From NCBI GenBank assembly GCA_028753945.1, contig JAPNXP010000017.1:744001-808000 (forward strand): a stretch of DNA of 64,000 nt, read 5' to 3'. Shown one piece after another: positions 1 through 12,300 of this stretch. The DNA is from Hexactinellida sp. DTS-2022. Taxonomy: Eukaryota; Porifera; Hexactinellida. The translations under genes and the position numbers were made by a program. A model generated the notes under the pieces. It saw only the letters and a list, made by a program, of their open reading frames with translations. It made no database searches and was not told the DNA's origin. Position 1 is the stretch's first letter, and every line of letters begins with the position of its first letter.

Positions 1-24
1 GTGCACTGTAACTAATACTTTCTA

Positions 25-584
25 GTGCCATCCAATTTTCTGGAGAAAATTGGAGATAATGGAAATAGCATCGCATTGCGTTTTTCACTGCTACTTTATA
101 TTAATCCTACGACACCGATGCGTTCAAGTGTTTCTCAGTCAGAATTTGTCAAACATAAATTTATTAATAATGGCTACTATATAGCTCTCCATGGACTCCA
201 CCTTCACTTGAAGATTTCACTCTCTAATTCAGATAGCAAATTGCTTAGATGGTTCTACCAGTTATACTATTTACAATCAGCACAGTACTCATACCTCCAC
301 AAATCTTTTTAACTTTATTGACAGCGACCATTTTTTATTTGTGCTTCTAAAGAAAATAAGAGCAACATCAGCAGTTTATGACTGAGTCAATCAATCCAGA
401 CACAGATAAAGTGACAATTGAAGGTCATAATATTTCAGATAATGAGCTTGTAGGATTGACTGGGAAAATGGAGCAATTCGTCTATTCTTGTTTGTTCAAA
501 TCAACTATATGTATTCATGAACACAGGGAACTACTGCAATGCAACTGTTTACCAATGAACATTGTGTATACGAGTAGCCACTGA
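25..584 (+). pseudogene. Transib/RAG1-like transposase fragment (third copy)
   Basis: Plain DNA-transposon transposase remnant. Read in three frames it follows the two longer copies on the minus strand (30.6-32.5 and 48.6-50.7 kb). Around 70-160 it has the NSI....LYIN..TP segment, around 235-280 a LDGSTSYTIYNQ stretch equivalent to the first catalytic-Asp motif (ADGLDGSGSHRIYN in copy 1), and around 340-440 SKENKSNIS followed by MTESINPDTDKV, equivalent to MTDLINPETEL in copy 1. The first catalytic region has changed (ANCLDG instead of ADGLDG), a piece between about 300 and 335 appears deleted, and there are at least two frameshifts. The start lies at or beyond the window edge. A P element begins at 685, directly downstream. 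Identity rests on motif order shared with the other copies, not on a database search. Confidence 0.6.
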
Positions 585-684
585 GCGTATTAAGAGAGTG
601 AAGATTTTTTGACATTCTAGAAATGTCTGCAGGGAATTGAAATCAGGGAATTCTCGGCATGGTCGTAAAGGGATTTGTATAGAG

Positions 685-3340
685 CATAGCCTACTCTATA
701 TATGGCCTGACAGTAACCTATAAAATATGGACCAAGGATGAAGGAGAAGATGGTAATATTTATCCAAACCACAATATTTAATTTCAAAAATAATAATAAT
801 AATCAACCACATTAATTAGAAATATTCTTGAAATATATACAACTATTGATCAGATTTTATTCCAAACTCTTCTATTGAGGTACAATCTCATCCTTTTAAT
901 TTCGCTTTGGTATTTTATTCATATTAGCTTCTATTCATGCCCAACTCGTGTTCTGTCCCCGATTGCAAGAGCAACTACAACCTGGATGACCATGTTCCTG
1001 TTTTCAAGATGACTCAAAATCCACCTGAATCATGCATGGACATGCGCTCTTCGTCGTGAGGATATTGGTGACCTGAAGGTGGTCTATGTATGTATCAAAC
1101 ATTTTCAGAAAGAAGACATAGGCTACACTTTCAAAGTCCCAAAGGAGATGGTACTTTTACTGAAGTACCGCGGGCGAAGCCAAAGCTGAAGGAAGCCGCT
1201 GTACCAAGTTTACTACCTCGCTGCCCAGCGTATTTTTCAACCAAACCTACCAAACAGAATCGCTTGTCATACGATACAAAAGAGGAAGACTTGATGAACC
1301 AAATACTACAACTCAGCATGAGATCCGAGAGTCAAGAGAAAGAGAAGTTTGTGGTCAACTCTCTACAGGACTTGAAAAATAAGTTATCCTTGATTTCTTT
1401 ACCTAATAGTTGGTTGGTGTGGTTCCGTAATGAGAGTAACATAGTGTTTGTCCTCGCTAAAATGGCTGAAAAAAATATCTCCGTAGATTTGTACCTTGAA
1501 ATCAATGCTTATCTATCCACCTCAGCCTATTTTAATGGACAGAGTATATCCGTTCCCATTGCTGCAATTAGTGACATTCAAGAAATTGAATCTGTTTTGC
1601 AGGAACTTGCTTTAAAATACAACTCTAGTTCTTATTGTGATTATCCCCTTAAGTTCGGTTGTGCATCCTTTGAAGATGTATGTCAATTATATAATTCAGT
1701 AAGAACAAGTTTAGCCAAGTTAGCTCCTCATTTGACTTTGAAGTCCTGTTTTCCGTCTAGCATAGAGCGTCAAATGTCAAACTGGTTTTGAAAGTCGTTA
1801 ACGAAATAACAATATCTGCGCTAAAGATCCAGAACGAATTGCGTTATCCAGAATATAGAAAGAATACTCCGGAGTTTGTTGATACCCTTCTTACTGTTTG
1901 GAAATTATTCAAAGTTAATACACCATTTAAAGGAATACGTTTGAACGATAATTTCTCAAGACCTTTGACTTTGAATGACGAGCGATTTCCATTTTTGACT
2001 TGTGTAGTTTTTGGTTAGATGCTTTGCAAACTTTACCAGAAAATTTGGCAAACTGAGTAAACAAACATAGACCAGTTTTAGACATGCTTGTATGCCTTAC
2101 CACAAATTACCAACCATTTGAATCAATTTTGTGGCTTTACATATGTGCTGTCCTCCTTTCTACAGACGGATCCCTTGGAACACCATTTCGGTCTATACCG
2201 TATGATGTCGGGTTCTAATTATCACATCTCCTATCTTCAAATCCTTGAACCGAGCATCGACTTGAACTTTCTAGCATAATCAAACATATTTACTGACCAA
2301 CAAGACACTTCCTTTCAATCTATTCAAGTCATTTGTCAAGTCATTTTCTTTTTTGTCCGTATTCCACTACTGATAGTGAATTCAATTTGGAGCCATTTCT
2401 TGATGAGATTAATGACCTATCAACAATTGATTGTGGTTCACAGTTGCTTCAATAATTAGCCTTTATTGCAGGCTATACTGTCCATCAGTACCTGAACGAA
2501 CAAAACTGTGTCATGTCTGTCTACATATGCTAACAGTTGATAAAGAATTTCTCCTTGATTTAAACTTGGACTCTCAGTATAAACTTCTGCAGCTAACGGA
2601 CCGTGGCAGACTTAAATATCCATCTGAGTCAGTTTTGAAATTCATTCTTGTTTTATGGAAGACCTTTAGTGCCATCGAAAACAATAAAGAGCTGTTGGCG
2701 AAGCTTGTAAGTCGACCTTCTAGAAAAATAATATTTGAACTCGCGTTGCTGTATTTGGAAGATAGTGATAATTGTGATCCAAATACTATTTGGAAGTCTA
2801 CTTGTATTAGCTGTGGTGTGTTTAGTTGGAACATCTTATCGAAGCTAGTCTTTACCGCAGCGAATTGATTTCTTGCAAATAAAGTTAAGAATTATAACTC
2901 GCTGGTTCTTTAAAAAAGTATAGAAAAGCATAAATTTAAGAAATTCTCTTAATTATGTGTTTACTTATTTGTATTTACCATGATTTGTATTACTCTGTTT
3001 ATTCTTATTTCTATTATGTAGTTAAGTGTGCACTGCTAAAGCCACAGAGAGAAAGAGGAGAGAAGAAATAAAGCAAATAATTGTGTAGTATTTACTGTAT
3101 ATTAATATTATAAATTGTACTGTTTGTGTTTATTATTACTATTAAATTATGAAAATCCAATCACCCTTCTCATTACAGCTAATACTAATCACGGGCTAGC
3201 AGGGCTGAGTTATGTTTACGACCTAGAAACGTATAAAGAACTTAGTAGTTCAATATAGAAAACATTAAAAAAATTTAATTTCCCATCTTCTTGTGCATCC
3301 CTGGTATATCTACTGTCAGGCCATATATAGAATAGGCTAT
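685..3340 (+). mobile_element. P-superfamily element (THAP type), internally deleted
   Basis: The ends are inverted repeats of about 30 bp: CATAGCCTACTCTATATATG at 685 and its near-identical complement ending at 3,340 (one C/T difference). The flanks carry a perfect 8-bp target-site duplication GTATAGAG (677-684 and 3,341-3,348), the TSD length known for P elements. Inside lie a THAP zinc-finger remnant and P-transposase C-terminal segments in the same orientation. At about 2.66 kb with a missing middle it resembles internally deleted non-autonomous P elements. A matching terminal repeat occurs at 18,590-18,619. Confidence 0.85.
937..2868 (+). pseudogene. P-element/THAP9-like transposase remnant
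   Basis: The ATG at 937 opens a THAP domain: MPNSCSVPDCKSNY gives the first zinc-binding Cys pair, and VYVCIKHF near 1,080-1,110 gives the Cys-x2-His half, in a shifted frame. Next come the linker P..KPKLKEAAVPSLLP and about 190 residues that read like the P-transposase region before the catalytic domain (1,090-1,791). KVVNEITISALKIQ (1,788-) and TDPLEHHFGLYRMMSGSNYH (about 2,166-2,225) are typical of the distal P/THAP9 transposase. IAGYTVHQYLN near 2,460 and a segment to 2,868 complete the C-terminus. The RNase-H-like core expected between about 1,780 and 1,800 is missing. Several frameshifts and stops mean no protein is made from this copy. Confidence 0.8.
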
Positions 3341-3348
3341 GTATAGAG

Positions 3349-4151
3349 TAATTAGCAGGTAGTATATTATGGAAAATCACTTGTTTTTACTATATTCTGA
3401 ATCACTGATTCATACTTGGGCAGACTAATTAGCTAATTAGCTCGAGAGACTTGAATGTAGGCATGTGCGGTTATTACTTAGTGGCAATATAATTTCTCTG
3501 ACCTGGGCTGGTAAATTCGTCCCAGGTTTGACTTGGACAGTCTGTATTACTGACCGGCCCTTTTTTGGGACCTACGACACAGCTGGATGCTAGCGATCTG
3601 GCCAACAGACGTGCCTTGCGCTATACGTATTTCTTAGCATTCTCGAAGTACAAAAATATCCTAGTATGTACCCTCCATCTTGTTGGGTAGTAGCAACAAC
3701 AGATTCGGTGGCATGAATACACAATGTTTGCTGTGTGTTCGCGAACACACAGCTTCAAACTTGTGTATTAGAAACGTTATTTAGTTACTATGTTTATTAC
3801 TATAATATCTATGTAATGGGTAGATAATAAATTCATACTTCGTGTGAAGAAGGTATTACCCAGTAAATACAAATAAGACTCGACTACATTCTAAGTGGAT
3901 CTGTTACATATTGAAGCACTTTCTTCCAAGATAACACTTGGTAATACAAGTGCGATTAGAATTGTACAAGGATTTTCTACATCATACTAAAAAGTACTTT
4001 AGATGTTTCTAGCGTATTTGAAAACCTAAGTTTAGTTTATTCCATTACAATATGTAATTCATTTTACGAGTAATTAGCAAGTAAAACTGGTCTGGAATTG
4101 AAATGAGCAAATACTTTTTTTGACTTATCTAGCCGTATAATATACTAGTGG
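3349..4151. other. No gene seen; right terminus of a GGCCTAC fold-back family
   Basis: AT-rich sequence without a convincing exon. At the end, AGCCGTATAATATACTAG (about 4,131-4,148), interrupted by the hAT MITE at 4,152 and resumed as CTAGTAGGCCATGG after 4,926, rebuilds the terminal sequence of the fold-back family at 20,484-21,547 and 45,852-46,618. Confidence 0.4.
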
Positions 4152-4926
4152 CAGGGTTTGGGCCGATTACGATTACCTTCGTATCGATTGTAATTGATTA
4201 CACATTTCGCTGTAATCGTAATCGTAATCGTAATCAGATAATTATATTAGAGTGTAATCGTATTGTAATCATAATCAGCAGGCTAGGAAAATTTATTATT
4301 TATTTGATTTTTTTTGGAAATTAAAATCATTGATTTGAATGAACATAACTCAAATTATATAATAGGTATTCAATTGCGAATTTCGCAGCAAGTATACATT
4401 GTAATATTACGTCGAAATAACTACGATTGCAATAGGTATCACCATTTTCAAATAGTAAAAATCAACTTTAAATCAATTGATTTTGATTTTGATTTTATTT
4501 GAAAAAATCATTATTTTACCATTCCTGTATATTAATCAGGCTATTTTATTAGCGTATTTATCTTTGAAATTAAGGATATATTATCAATTCGTAGGATTGC
4601 ACCTGCGAAAGTGCTTTTATTCAATAACAGTCACATTAATTTGAATTCCATCATAATATAACAGTAACAGTGAATTTGATATTTTTCTTTGTTGTTAGTA
4701 CTTTTAGATTCGAATTTATCAGACTTAGCCAGACCGCATTTAGTATACATTTTGGGTTATTTTCATAATCGTAATCATTTACAAGTCTATAGTAATTGTA
4801 ATCGTAATCGTAATCACTTAAAAATTATAGATCGTAATCGTAATTGTAATCATAATCGTTTAAAAAAGATAAATCATAATTGTAATCGTAATCATAATCA
4901 TCTGAAAGTAATCGGCCCCAACCCTG
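4152..4926. mobile_element. hAT-like MITE filled with TAATCG repeats
   Basis: The ends are CAGGGTTTGGGCCGATTACG and the complement of CAGGGTTGGGGCCGATTAC. The right flank is CTAGTAGG and the left flank CTAGTGG, an 8-bp target duplication with one base lost on the left. Much of the subterminal sequence is degenerate GTAATCGTAATC repeat. The ends match the elements at 24,050-24,524 and 34,775-40,727, which have clean 8-bp duplications. It has no coding capacity. hAT is inferred from the CAGGG ends and TSD length. Confidence 0.8.
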
Positions 4927-5090
4927 CTAGTAGGCCATGGTTAACCATAACATAGATATTATATAAACAAACATAGAAACTTAATGACGTAAATAATACA
5001 CGAAGTTTGTAGTTGTGTGTTCGTAAATATACATGTGAGTTCGTGAACACATAGAAATTGTTAATACACTGCAAAATACATACATATATA

Positions 5091-5240
5091 CAGTAGAACG
5101 AACACGGTGTATACAAAATTCCAGTTTATACGAACATTATTTCAGTCCCCTTTAAATATTTTTCAATACAAATGATATTAGTTAATACAAATTTCGGATA
5201 AGGTGAACAAATTTTGACAGTCCACTGGTGTTCGTACTAT
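5091..5240. repeat. Degenerate TA-flanked CAGTAGAAC MITE
   Basis: Begins TA-CAGTAGAACGAACACGG and contains TTTCGGATAAGGTGAACAAA, matching the intact element at 19,546-19,684. The right end is eroded, so the end coordinate is approximate. Confidence 0.45.
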
Positions 5241-5442
5241 GGAGGATATACTATATAGAAAATACGTAATTTGCCTAATTCATAATTTAATGAATAGAAA
5301 AATTTGAACTTTGAATTTTTTCTATTTACGAACTGGAAACTACTAGATCAACACAATGAAATTCAATTAATATATTATCCTTCTAAAAAAAATCCAAAAT
5401 AAATTTCAATTTCAGCAAGAAGGTCAAAACAATAATTGTTAC

Positions 5443-6871
5443 CTTGATGTTGTATGTTTAGTTCTGAAACGATTTGAGATAAGCTCGTGTTTAACTTAGA
5501 ATTATAGTGATTTTGGTGATTATCAAATCCGTGTAATCCTGGAACAAGTCTCTCTGAAGGAAATGACGTTTTATCGGCAAAGTACATATTTATTGCGTAA
5601 AAATAATATTTATATAACTGTGTCAGCATATGGAAAAGTTCAACAGCGATTATCTTAATAGCCATCATAATTTGTAAATAGCGGCCGATACACTTCAGAG
5701 TGATCAGAGTAGTATTAGCAACGAGAGTAACATTTTGTGAAATGTATTGGTGGGAAACAGTATTACAAATGTCGTTAGAAGAAAGTATAGGGGAAGAATC
5801 CGTAGGAAGAGGATTTGGATTGATATCAAAATGTTCAAAATAATCAATAAAATATTTACGAAGTAGAATATTAGAAAAATTGGGAGGTTTAATAGAAGTA
5901 CTAATATTTTCATGAATAACTTGAGAATTATCAGTGTTGAAACTCTGCAAAAACGTGAATTCATTAAACTGTTCAAGAGCAAAATTAAATGGAAGCGGGC
6001 AAAGCTCCCAAGACTCGTTTTCCAAAAATACTTTGAGATCATCCATCCTTAACTTATGGAATTGTTCAAAGTATTCTAGAGATAAACTGCGTAAAGTTTC
6101 AACCAAAGAAGAAGAAGGGGAATCAGCAAAGGATCTACCCAAATCAATAAAAGTATTAATTATCTTTATAATATGAAATACATTTTCAAAGGAAAAATTA
6201 TCAAATTTAACTACATGCAGGAAGGAATTAAAAATTCTTTCACATTCCTTCCAAATTAACATTCTTCCCTGGATTAATTTCCGATTTAATATAACCTCTG
6301 AAACAAACGAATCTTCTGATATTCTCGATGGTAACTTTTCTTGAATAGAAGCAATATCAAAATAAACAAAAATAAATTTAGATATTTCCAAACAAAGCGA
6401 ACAAACTGTTGAGGTAATAGTCTGAGGGGAAAGGTTACTATTTGAAGCCTTTATTTTTGAAATTTTTTTATCTAATTCAACTGTGGAATCGTCGTCATCA
6501 TAAATAAATCTAATCTGATTGTAAAGAATATTATTTACTAGTTTTCTTATATATTGAATAAAATTTAACACAAGTTTTTCAATAGCAGCTTCACATTTAC
6601 CAAGTGAGTGATAAGCAGCCATTATATCGAGATAAGTATCAGGATTAAAAGTTTGTGAGAGATTCAGAAGAATTATATCAAGTTTTGTAGTAATAACATG
6701 TTGAATATTAAATAATTTTGATGTTAGGTCAATGCAACAGGAAAAATTATGAAAAGAATTTAAAGCTCTCAAAAAAATCATACAACAATGAGCAGCTTCC
6801 TTATAATGACCAGAATTTAAACGTTCTTTTAGCCATAAATCTGCTTGTTGTAAGGTTTTAATCAAAGATAA
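5443..6871 (-). CDS. VPS50: VPS50 (syndetin) large internal exon
   Basis: Encodes about 476 residues of VPS50/syndetin, the EARP-specific subunit that works with VPS51, VPS52 and VPS53 to tether recycling-endosome vesicles. From memory of vertebrate VPS50, IKTLQQADLWLKERL matches the IKTLQ.TD..L.E.L segment, LKVFLENESWELCPL is the near-invariant FLENE.WELCP signature, and NTTLITLKCIGRYLQIMMAI matches the NTTL....GKYMQMM segment. The acceptor is AG before TTATCTTTG at 6,871, and joins in phase with the exon at 15,826-16,135. The donor is CATCAAG/GTAACA at 5,443-5,441; the reading frame continues to a stop at 5,375, but that extension has no family resemblance. The conserved C-terminal domain (about 300 residues) must lie beyond the left edge of the window. 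The exon is intact and likely functional. Confidence 0.92.
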
Positions 6872-9357
6872 CTAAATTAGAAAATGAAGTAATAAAATTT
6901 ATACACATAATAAGTACATAAACAAATAAACATATGAAGGTTTTGTTATTGACATTTTTTTGAGAATTTGTTTTTAATTGTTTAATGTTGCAACGAAATA
7001 GTACTTCAATATTCGAAATGACAAAATACTAATTTCCAATTGTTGATATTCGGTTGGTTACGAATATTCAGTAGTATTTGGTATTTGGTTGGAGGACGAA
7101 TATATTATATACCTAATAGTGAAAACGCTTGACCATATATATATATATTCACAATATGTGGTTTAGAGTAATTCTATTATTGCATTATGTATCCAAAAGG
7201 ATCTCTACATGATCAGAAAACTAAAATTTCCTATCTACAAGGATTTAATTATAAGGTTCGGTTGCACATAGATGACTCAAGTATAAGGATAGATCTTTAC
7301 TTTCGAAAATCGAACCAAGGATGAGGCCAAAGGCAAGGCCATTTTTATGAATAAACCATAATGTAAATTATTGATCTATGTATGATATTCAACTGTTATC
7401 ATATACAATTACTGCTCTAACCTCACAATATACCTGTTTTCTTGAGACGAATTCGAATTTCCGTGTAATCCTCAGATGTCTAAACGAAATTAATGATAAT
7501 TGAAACTTTAAGTTAATATTTATTTCTATTTCAATATTCAGTAGCATTATTATGTCCAATAAATGTTCAGTTCCTATTTGGAAAGGAAACTACATCTCTC
7601 CTGATTATAAGCTCTAATTCCATATTGATCAAACACAAATGAATACGAGCGTGATCTCCTGTTGATATAGACAACCATAACCAAGATATAATAATGTGTG
7701 AAAAATACGACGATGAAGACCTATCTCGATCTTTTTCGATCTTTACCCTCGACTCTACCAACTGGCCATGATTGATCACTTCATAAAAAGTGCAATGTTC
7801 TTAATTAAATGCGCCATACAAGACTCTATACATCTTTCAGTTCCTGATCATATAAAGATTAAATAATTTGCTCAGGTGATACAAGAAAGTCGGGAAACGT
7901 TGAACGTTGCTCTTTAGTTGCCTTGAACTTACGCTTAAACATATTTATCTTAAAACTGGCTACTCTGGTATTCAAGTTAGATTTAATATATTTCTCCTCC
8001 GACAGATCGAAAATTCCAAGATCAATTACCATTTTGATACCAAACCTTTTCATCATAACATACTAATTCTCTTTCCGCCTTATTGTTTTACTAATTCTAT
8101 CTGACTTCGTTTGTCCGTCAAATTTGAATCCATCTTAATTTTAGTAAATATTAATATTATTATGAATATCGTATTTAAAACACCCCACAACTGCTCCGAA
8201 GGAACCCTGTAAAGACGAACAGTAACTCTTCTAACGTTCATTTGTTAATAACACACAAGCGTAGCTAGGCCTGTGATATAACAGACAATTGCGAATGTTC
8301 ACACTACTTGTATACAGAATAAAGATCGATTAGCACAATACAGCTAGTCAGGAGAAAATTGTCATAGTATTTCCTATAGTCAAAATCTTGAGTTCGGCAT
8401 CGATATAAAATATACAATGGAGTTCGCTTAATAGCACCCCGTGATTGCAACTAAATCTGGTTGCTAATAGGCGAAATTGTTAATAGGGAAATGAAATTAA
8501 CAGTATGTATCAAGCATAGGAGGCAAGTTTTGGAAAAATATAATCAAAGATGAGGGGGCACATATGGGGGGTCTGGGGGGTCTGGGGGAAAACTTGGGGG
8601 TCTGGAAGGCCCACTGAGAGGTTTACTAAATATTTCCAGATTTATTTCTTCAGAAACAAAATCTGGATTAATTGAGTAAACTAACGTGATTCTCACCCTC
8701 CATCATCCCTTGGTCGATCAAAAGGACCACTTTCATATAAAAATTAAATCCACCGATAGGTCCGGGGGTCGCTCCCAGTGACCCCAACCCCCTAATCAGC
8801 AATATGGGGGGGGGCGTCCCCCCAAACTCCAAACTTGGCGCCTATGCTATCACGTTTGGGACCCGAAAAGAGGTTGCTAACAAAGTAATATTGCTAATAG
8901 GAGAGTTGCTAATAAGCAAAATATAAAAGTAGTCGGGTGGAAAAAGACGACATGAGCCTACACCGACCAAGCCTAAGTGCACAAAGTCTGTCGGAAAGAG
9001 AATGGCCAATGTATTCTGCGGTAGAGATCGAAACAGATTGGCTCGCTGAGAGACAAACATCAATAGCGATTATTATATAACTGAATTGGAAAACTGCTCA
9101 GCCATCAAGCTTGAGTGACGTGTTAAACTAAGTAGAAAAGTTATCCTTCAACATGATAATGTTAGGCCCACGTCAGTGCCTAACTACCAATGCCATTAGA
9201 GGTATGGGTTTCGAATGTCGACCGCACCCTGCCTATAGTCCCTTGTGGAAAATTATTTAAAAAGTTTAGTACCCTGTTGTGGTTGGTAGAACTGTGAGCA
9301 AAGGGAATCCCAGGAATTATCGCCACTGGCATTGAGAAACTTCCAGAAAGGTGAGAC
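6872..9357 (-). other. VPS50 intron, part 1: no exon seen
   Basis: AT-rich intron sequence 3' of the hAT element (reading on the VPS50 strand). Short open frames here have no recognisable domain or exon-like codon use. Around 8,413 a CAATGGAGTTCGCTTAATAG motif resembles the left end of the TA-flanked MITE group; its right end is not clear. A 332-bp MITE sits at 8,515-8,846. Confidence 0.6.
8515..8846. mobile_element. hAT-like MITE with CATAGG ends and G-rich interior
   Basis: Terminal inverted repeats CATAGGAGGCAAGTTTTGG and the complement of CATAGGCGCCAAGTTTGG. The flanks GTATCAAG and CTATCACG agree at 6 of 8 positions, an eroded 8-bp duplication. The interior holds runs of GGGGGTCTGG. No coding sequence. 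Confidence 0.65.
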
Positions 9358-12300
9358 CAGTGGCGTCGAACTTTTCCATTTTTCAGAAATTCATGCCGGG
9401 GCGAGTTATGAATTTTTACAAATTTCACCTAGTATAAAGTAGTATATTTCCGTAAATATCCGAAAAGTTGTTTACCTATTGTGTAACTTTTTCCAAACGT
9501 TCGGTTTTATCTTACTGACAATTTCCGAATAATCGATATCTATTATACTTTTTGACATAACACATACAGTACATACTACATTGCATTCTTGTTATAAACA
9601 AATCTGCATCATACTTCCACATTGATGTTTAGATCTCCTCAACGTTGAGGAACATGTTACGCCTCACAGTACTCCTCATTATGAACTCGGCCATCACTTC
9701 TTCTAAGGGAAGGATAGTTCGTGCCACATCTCGATGACAATGCAGCATTGCCAGGCTGCTCAGTCTCTCCTGATTCATAGTGCTTCGGAGGTAGTTGAGA
9801 AGTCTGCGAAGCATGCTGAACGAGCGCTCTGCCTCGCACGAAGTGGAAGGGAGGATCATGTAGAGCACCAAGGCTGTATGGATTCCGGGAAGCATCGCCT
9901 TCGTTCCAGGCTCCGCTACCAAGACGTCCCTCAACTCTCTATAAGTTGTCTCTCTTCCCTTGTTCACACAACGAGCAAACCATGCTTGCCTCTCGAAGCG
10001 GAACTGTTCAAAGTTTGGCAAGTCACCCACGTAGAAATTCACCAGAACTCGTAGTTCATCATCAGAAATGCTCGGGTCTTCAATTGACCTTCTCAACAAT
10101 TCTGCCATACGGAGATCTTGATCACTGTACCGGCGAATGAGGGTCTTGAAGACCTTTTTGAACTTTTTCGTGAAATGATCTTGAATAGCAAAGTTGAGGC
10201 GTGCGGCTTCGGCATCAAACCCATCTTCACCTTCAGCCCTTGCAGCCTTCCTGGGGGTGAAGAAGGCACGATCCGCCCTCGCGGTTCTTGGAAGTTTCGG
10301 CACATCGATCCTTAGTTCCTCAGCCTGGGATTTGCACGTGAGGTAGAAGTCCACTGCTTTAGCGTCATTTGTTGCGAGGCCGGACAGAGTGGAGACCAAA
10401 GAACTCACCCAACCCCGAATATCTCCAACTGTCACCTCGCGCCCTTGGCACTGCTTGTGGATGGGGTTAGTGACGAGAAGAAGCTTTTGAAATAACCGCA
10501 TACAGAAATAGGTGTCGAAGTCTTCCAAACTTCGAACATAGGATCGAGCCATAGCACGGTTGTCGGCCTTCAGAGATGCATCATTTTGTGCCTCTTCGAG
10601 AAGATTGAGTGCGATTGTGTAGTGCTCAAGTAGACTGTTCACACTCTCGAGCCTCATGAGCCACCTAGTGGGGCAGAGCGGTCTCAATTCGTGGGCATCG
10701 TGGTTGGTAGCATCCGCAACCATATCATTGAACACTTCATAGCGCTTGGGTGATCCTTTGATGAACTTAACAACTCCACGGAGCTTCTCGATTGCGTTCT
10801 CCATGTCACGATTATCAGTACCCTCCATGCAGTCCTTCACCACTAGATTCAAATTGTGTCCGAAACAGTATATCCACAGAGCCCTCGGGACATCTTCTCG
10901 TACTTTCATCTGCAGCCCGCCTTCCTTTCCGCTCATATTCGATGCACCGTCGTACCCTTGGCCTCGGAGATTCGCAAATGGAAGATTGAGGGTGGCAAGG
11001 GACTCCTTCAAAATGTTCAACAGAGTTTCAGCATCCGTTGTCTTGGTGTGAAAAAATCCAAAGAAAACTTCAGTGGGCACTAACCATGAGTCGGATACAG
11101 ACAGAAACTTGTTCACGCCTGCGAATATCCTGCGTTTCATCCATAATGACAGCGTAAATGAAGCGGCCTTCTTTCATAGCAATACCAGCAGTGGACTCCT
11201 CTCGGATCTTGGCAACTAGAGATCTTGTAAGCTTATGTCCCATGATTTGCAGAATTTCGTTCTGGATATCCGGGCTCATGAACTTAACCTTGGTCTCTGA
11301 CGTCATATACTTCGACACTGTCTCATTGAAGCGAAATCAGACGCGTGAGATTCCACAAGTTGCCAGTTTCCTTCTCGTCCCCATGACCACGCAACGGAAT
11401 ACCCTGTGTGCCACATGTGAGGATACTGTCAACAACCGCTTTGAGCCCTGTACGGTTATTCTCGACGGTCTCTGCACGGCCCGTGTCGAGCCTCATGTCC
11501 ACACCCTGCTTGTTGAGTTCCAGCTGGTACACTCTCCAGGCATCTTGGTGTTCTGTGCCACGGTCATCTCATTCAGATGGCTTTTGCCTTGCTTGAAACT
11601 CGCCCATCCTGCGCCATTCTCAGTTTTGGTCCATTTTGAGGCTCCCAGGCTGTTGTATTTCCTATGTGCACGAACCCTGTTGGTCTGAAGTGCCCACACA
11701 CAGATAGCACAGTGCGACGTTTTAAGGTCCTCGTTGAGCTTGAGCCACTTAAATCCGGTAAACCAATCCCCCTGAAGATACCTTACTGCTCCATCACCTC
11801 CTTTCAAGCTCGGCATTTCGTCCGGAAGCATGGCTAGATTTTGGAAAATTGGCATATCGGCCTGACCCTGAGTGGGTTCTGGGAGGGTTTCCACTGTGCT
11901 AGTACCTTCCGCGCCAGCAGTTGGATGCTGTGACTCCGCGGAGGGCGTCGCCAGGGAGCTGGACTCGGTGGGGTGTGGCGCAGGTTTCGATCTTTTCACG
12001 TGGAATGAAGTCATCAGGGTCTGCTGCCCGCTGCTGGTTTCGGAGTTTTCAGCAGGGGTTTTGCGTTTAGGAAGTTGCGTTTGAGAGGATGAAAACATGT
12101 GAGTATACTAACAAGACAATGATTCAGATAAACATACGTGCACATGATGGCTTTAACGGTTCGAATTAAGTTCGGCCGAAACTAATTAGTTTAGTTCTAC
12201 TCTAGACGAACTAAATAGGTTAGTCCGAATCAAATAGGTTCGTGCTGAACTAGGCGCAAAAAAAATTCCCGCAGGTAAATTTCGACTGTCACCGATTTAT

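Noticed and set aside
5375-5442. Extension of the VPS50 exon to the stop at 5,375
   Set aside because: The residues after QHQ do not resemble the family, the conserved C-terminal domain would be lost, and a good donor (CAAG/GTAACA) lies at the boundary.
9734-12084. Plus-strand open frames of 60-176 codons across 9.7-12.1 kb
   Set aside because: They are antisense to the hAT transposase and show no domain; their openness follows from the GC-rich minus-strand gene.
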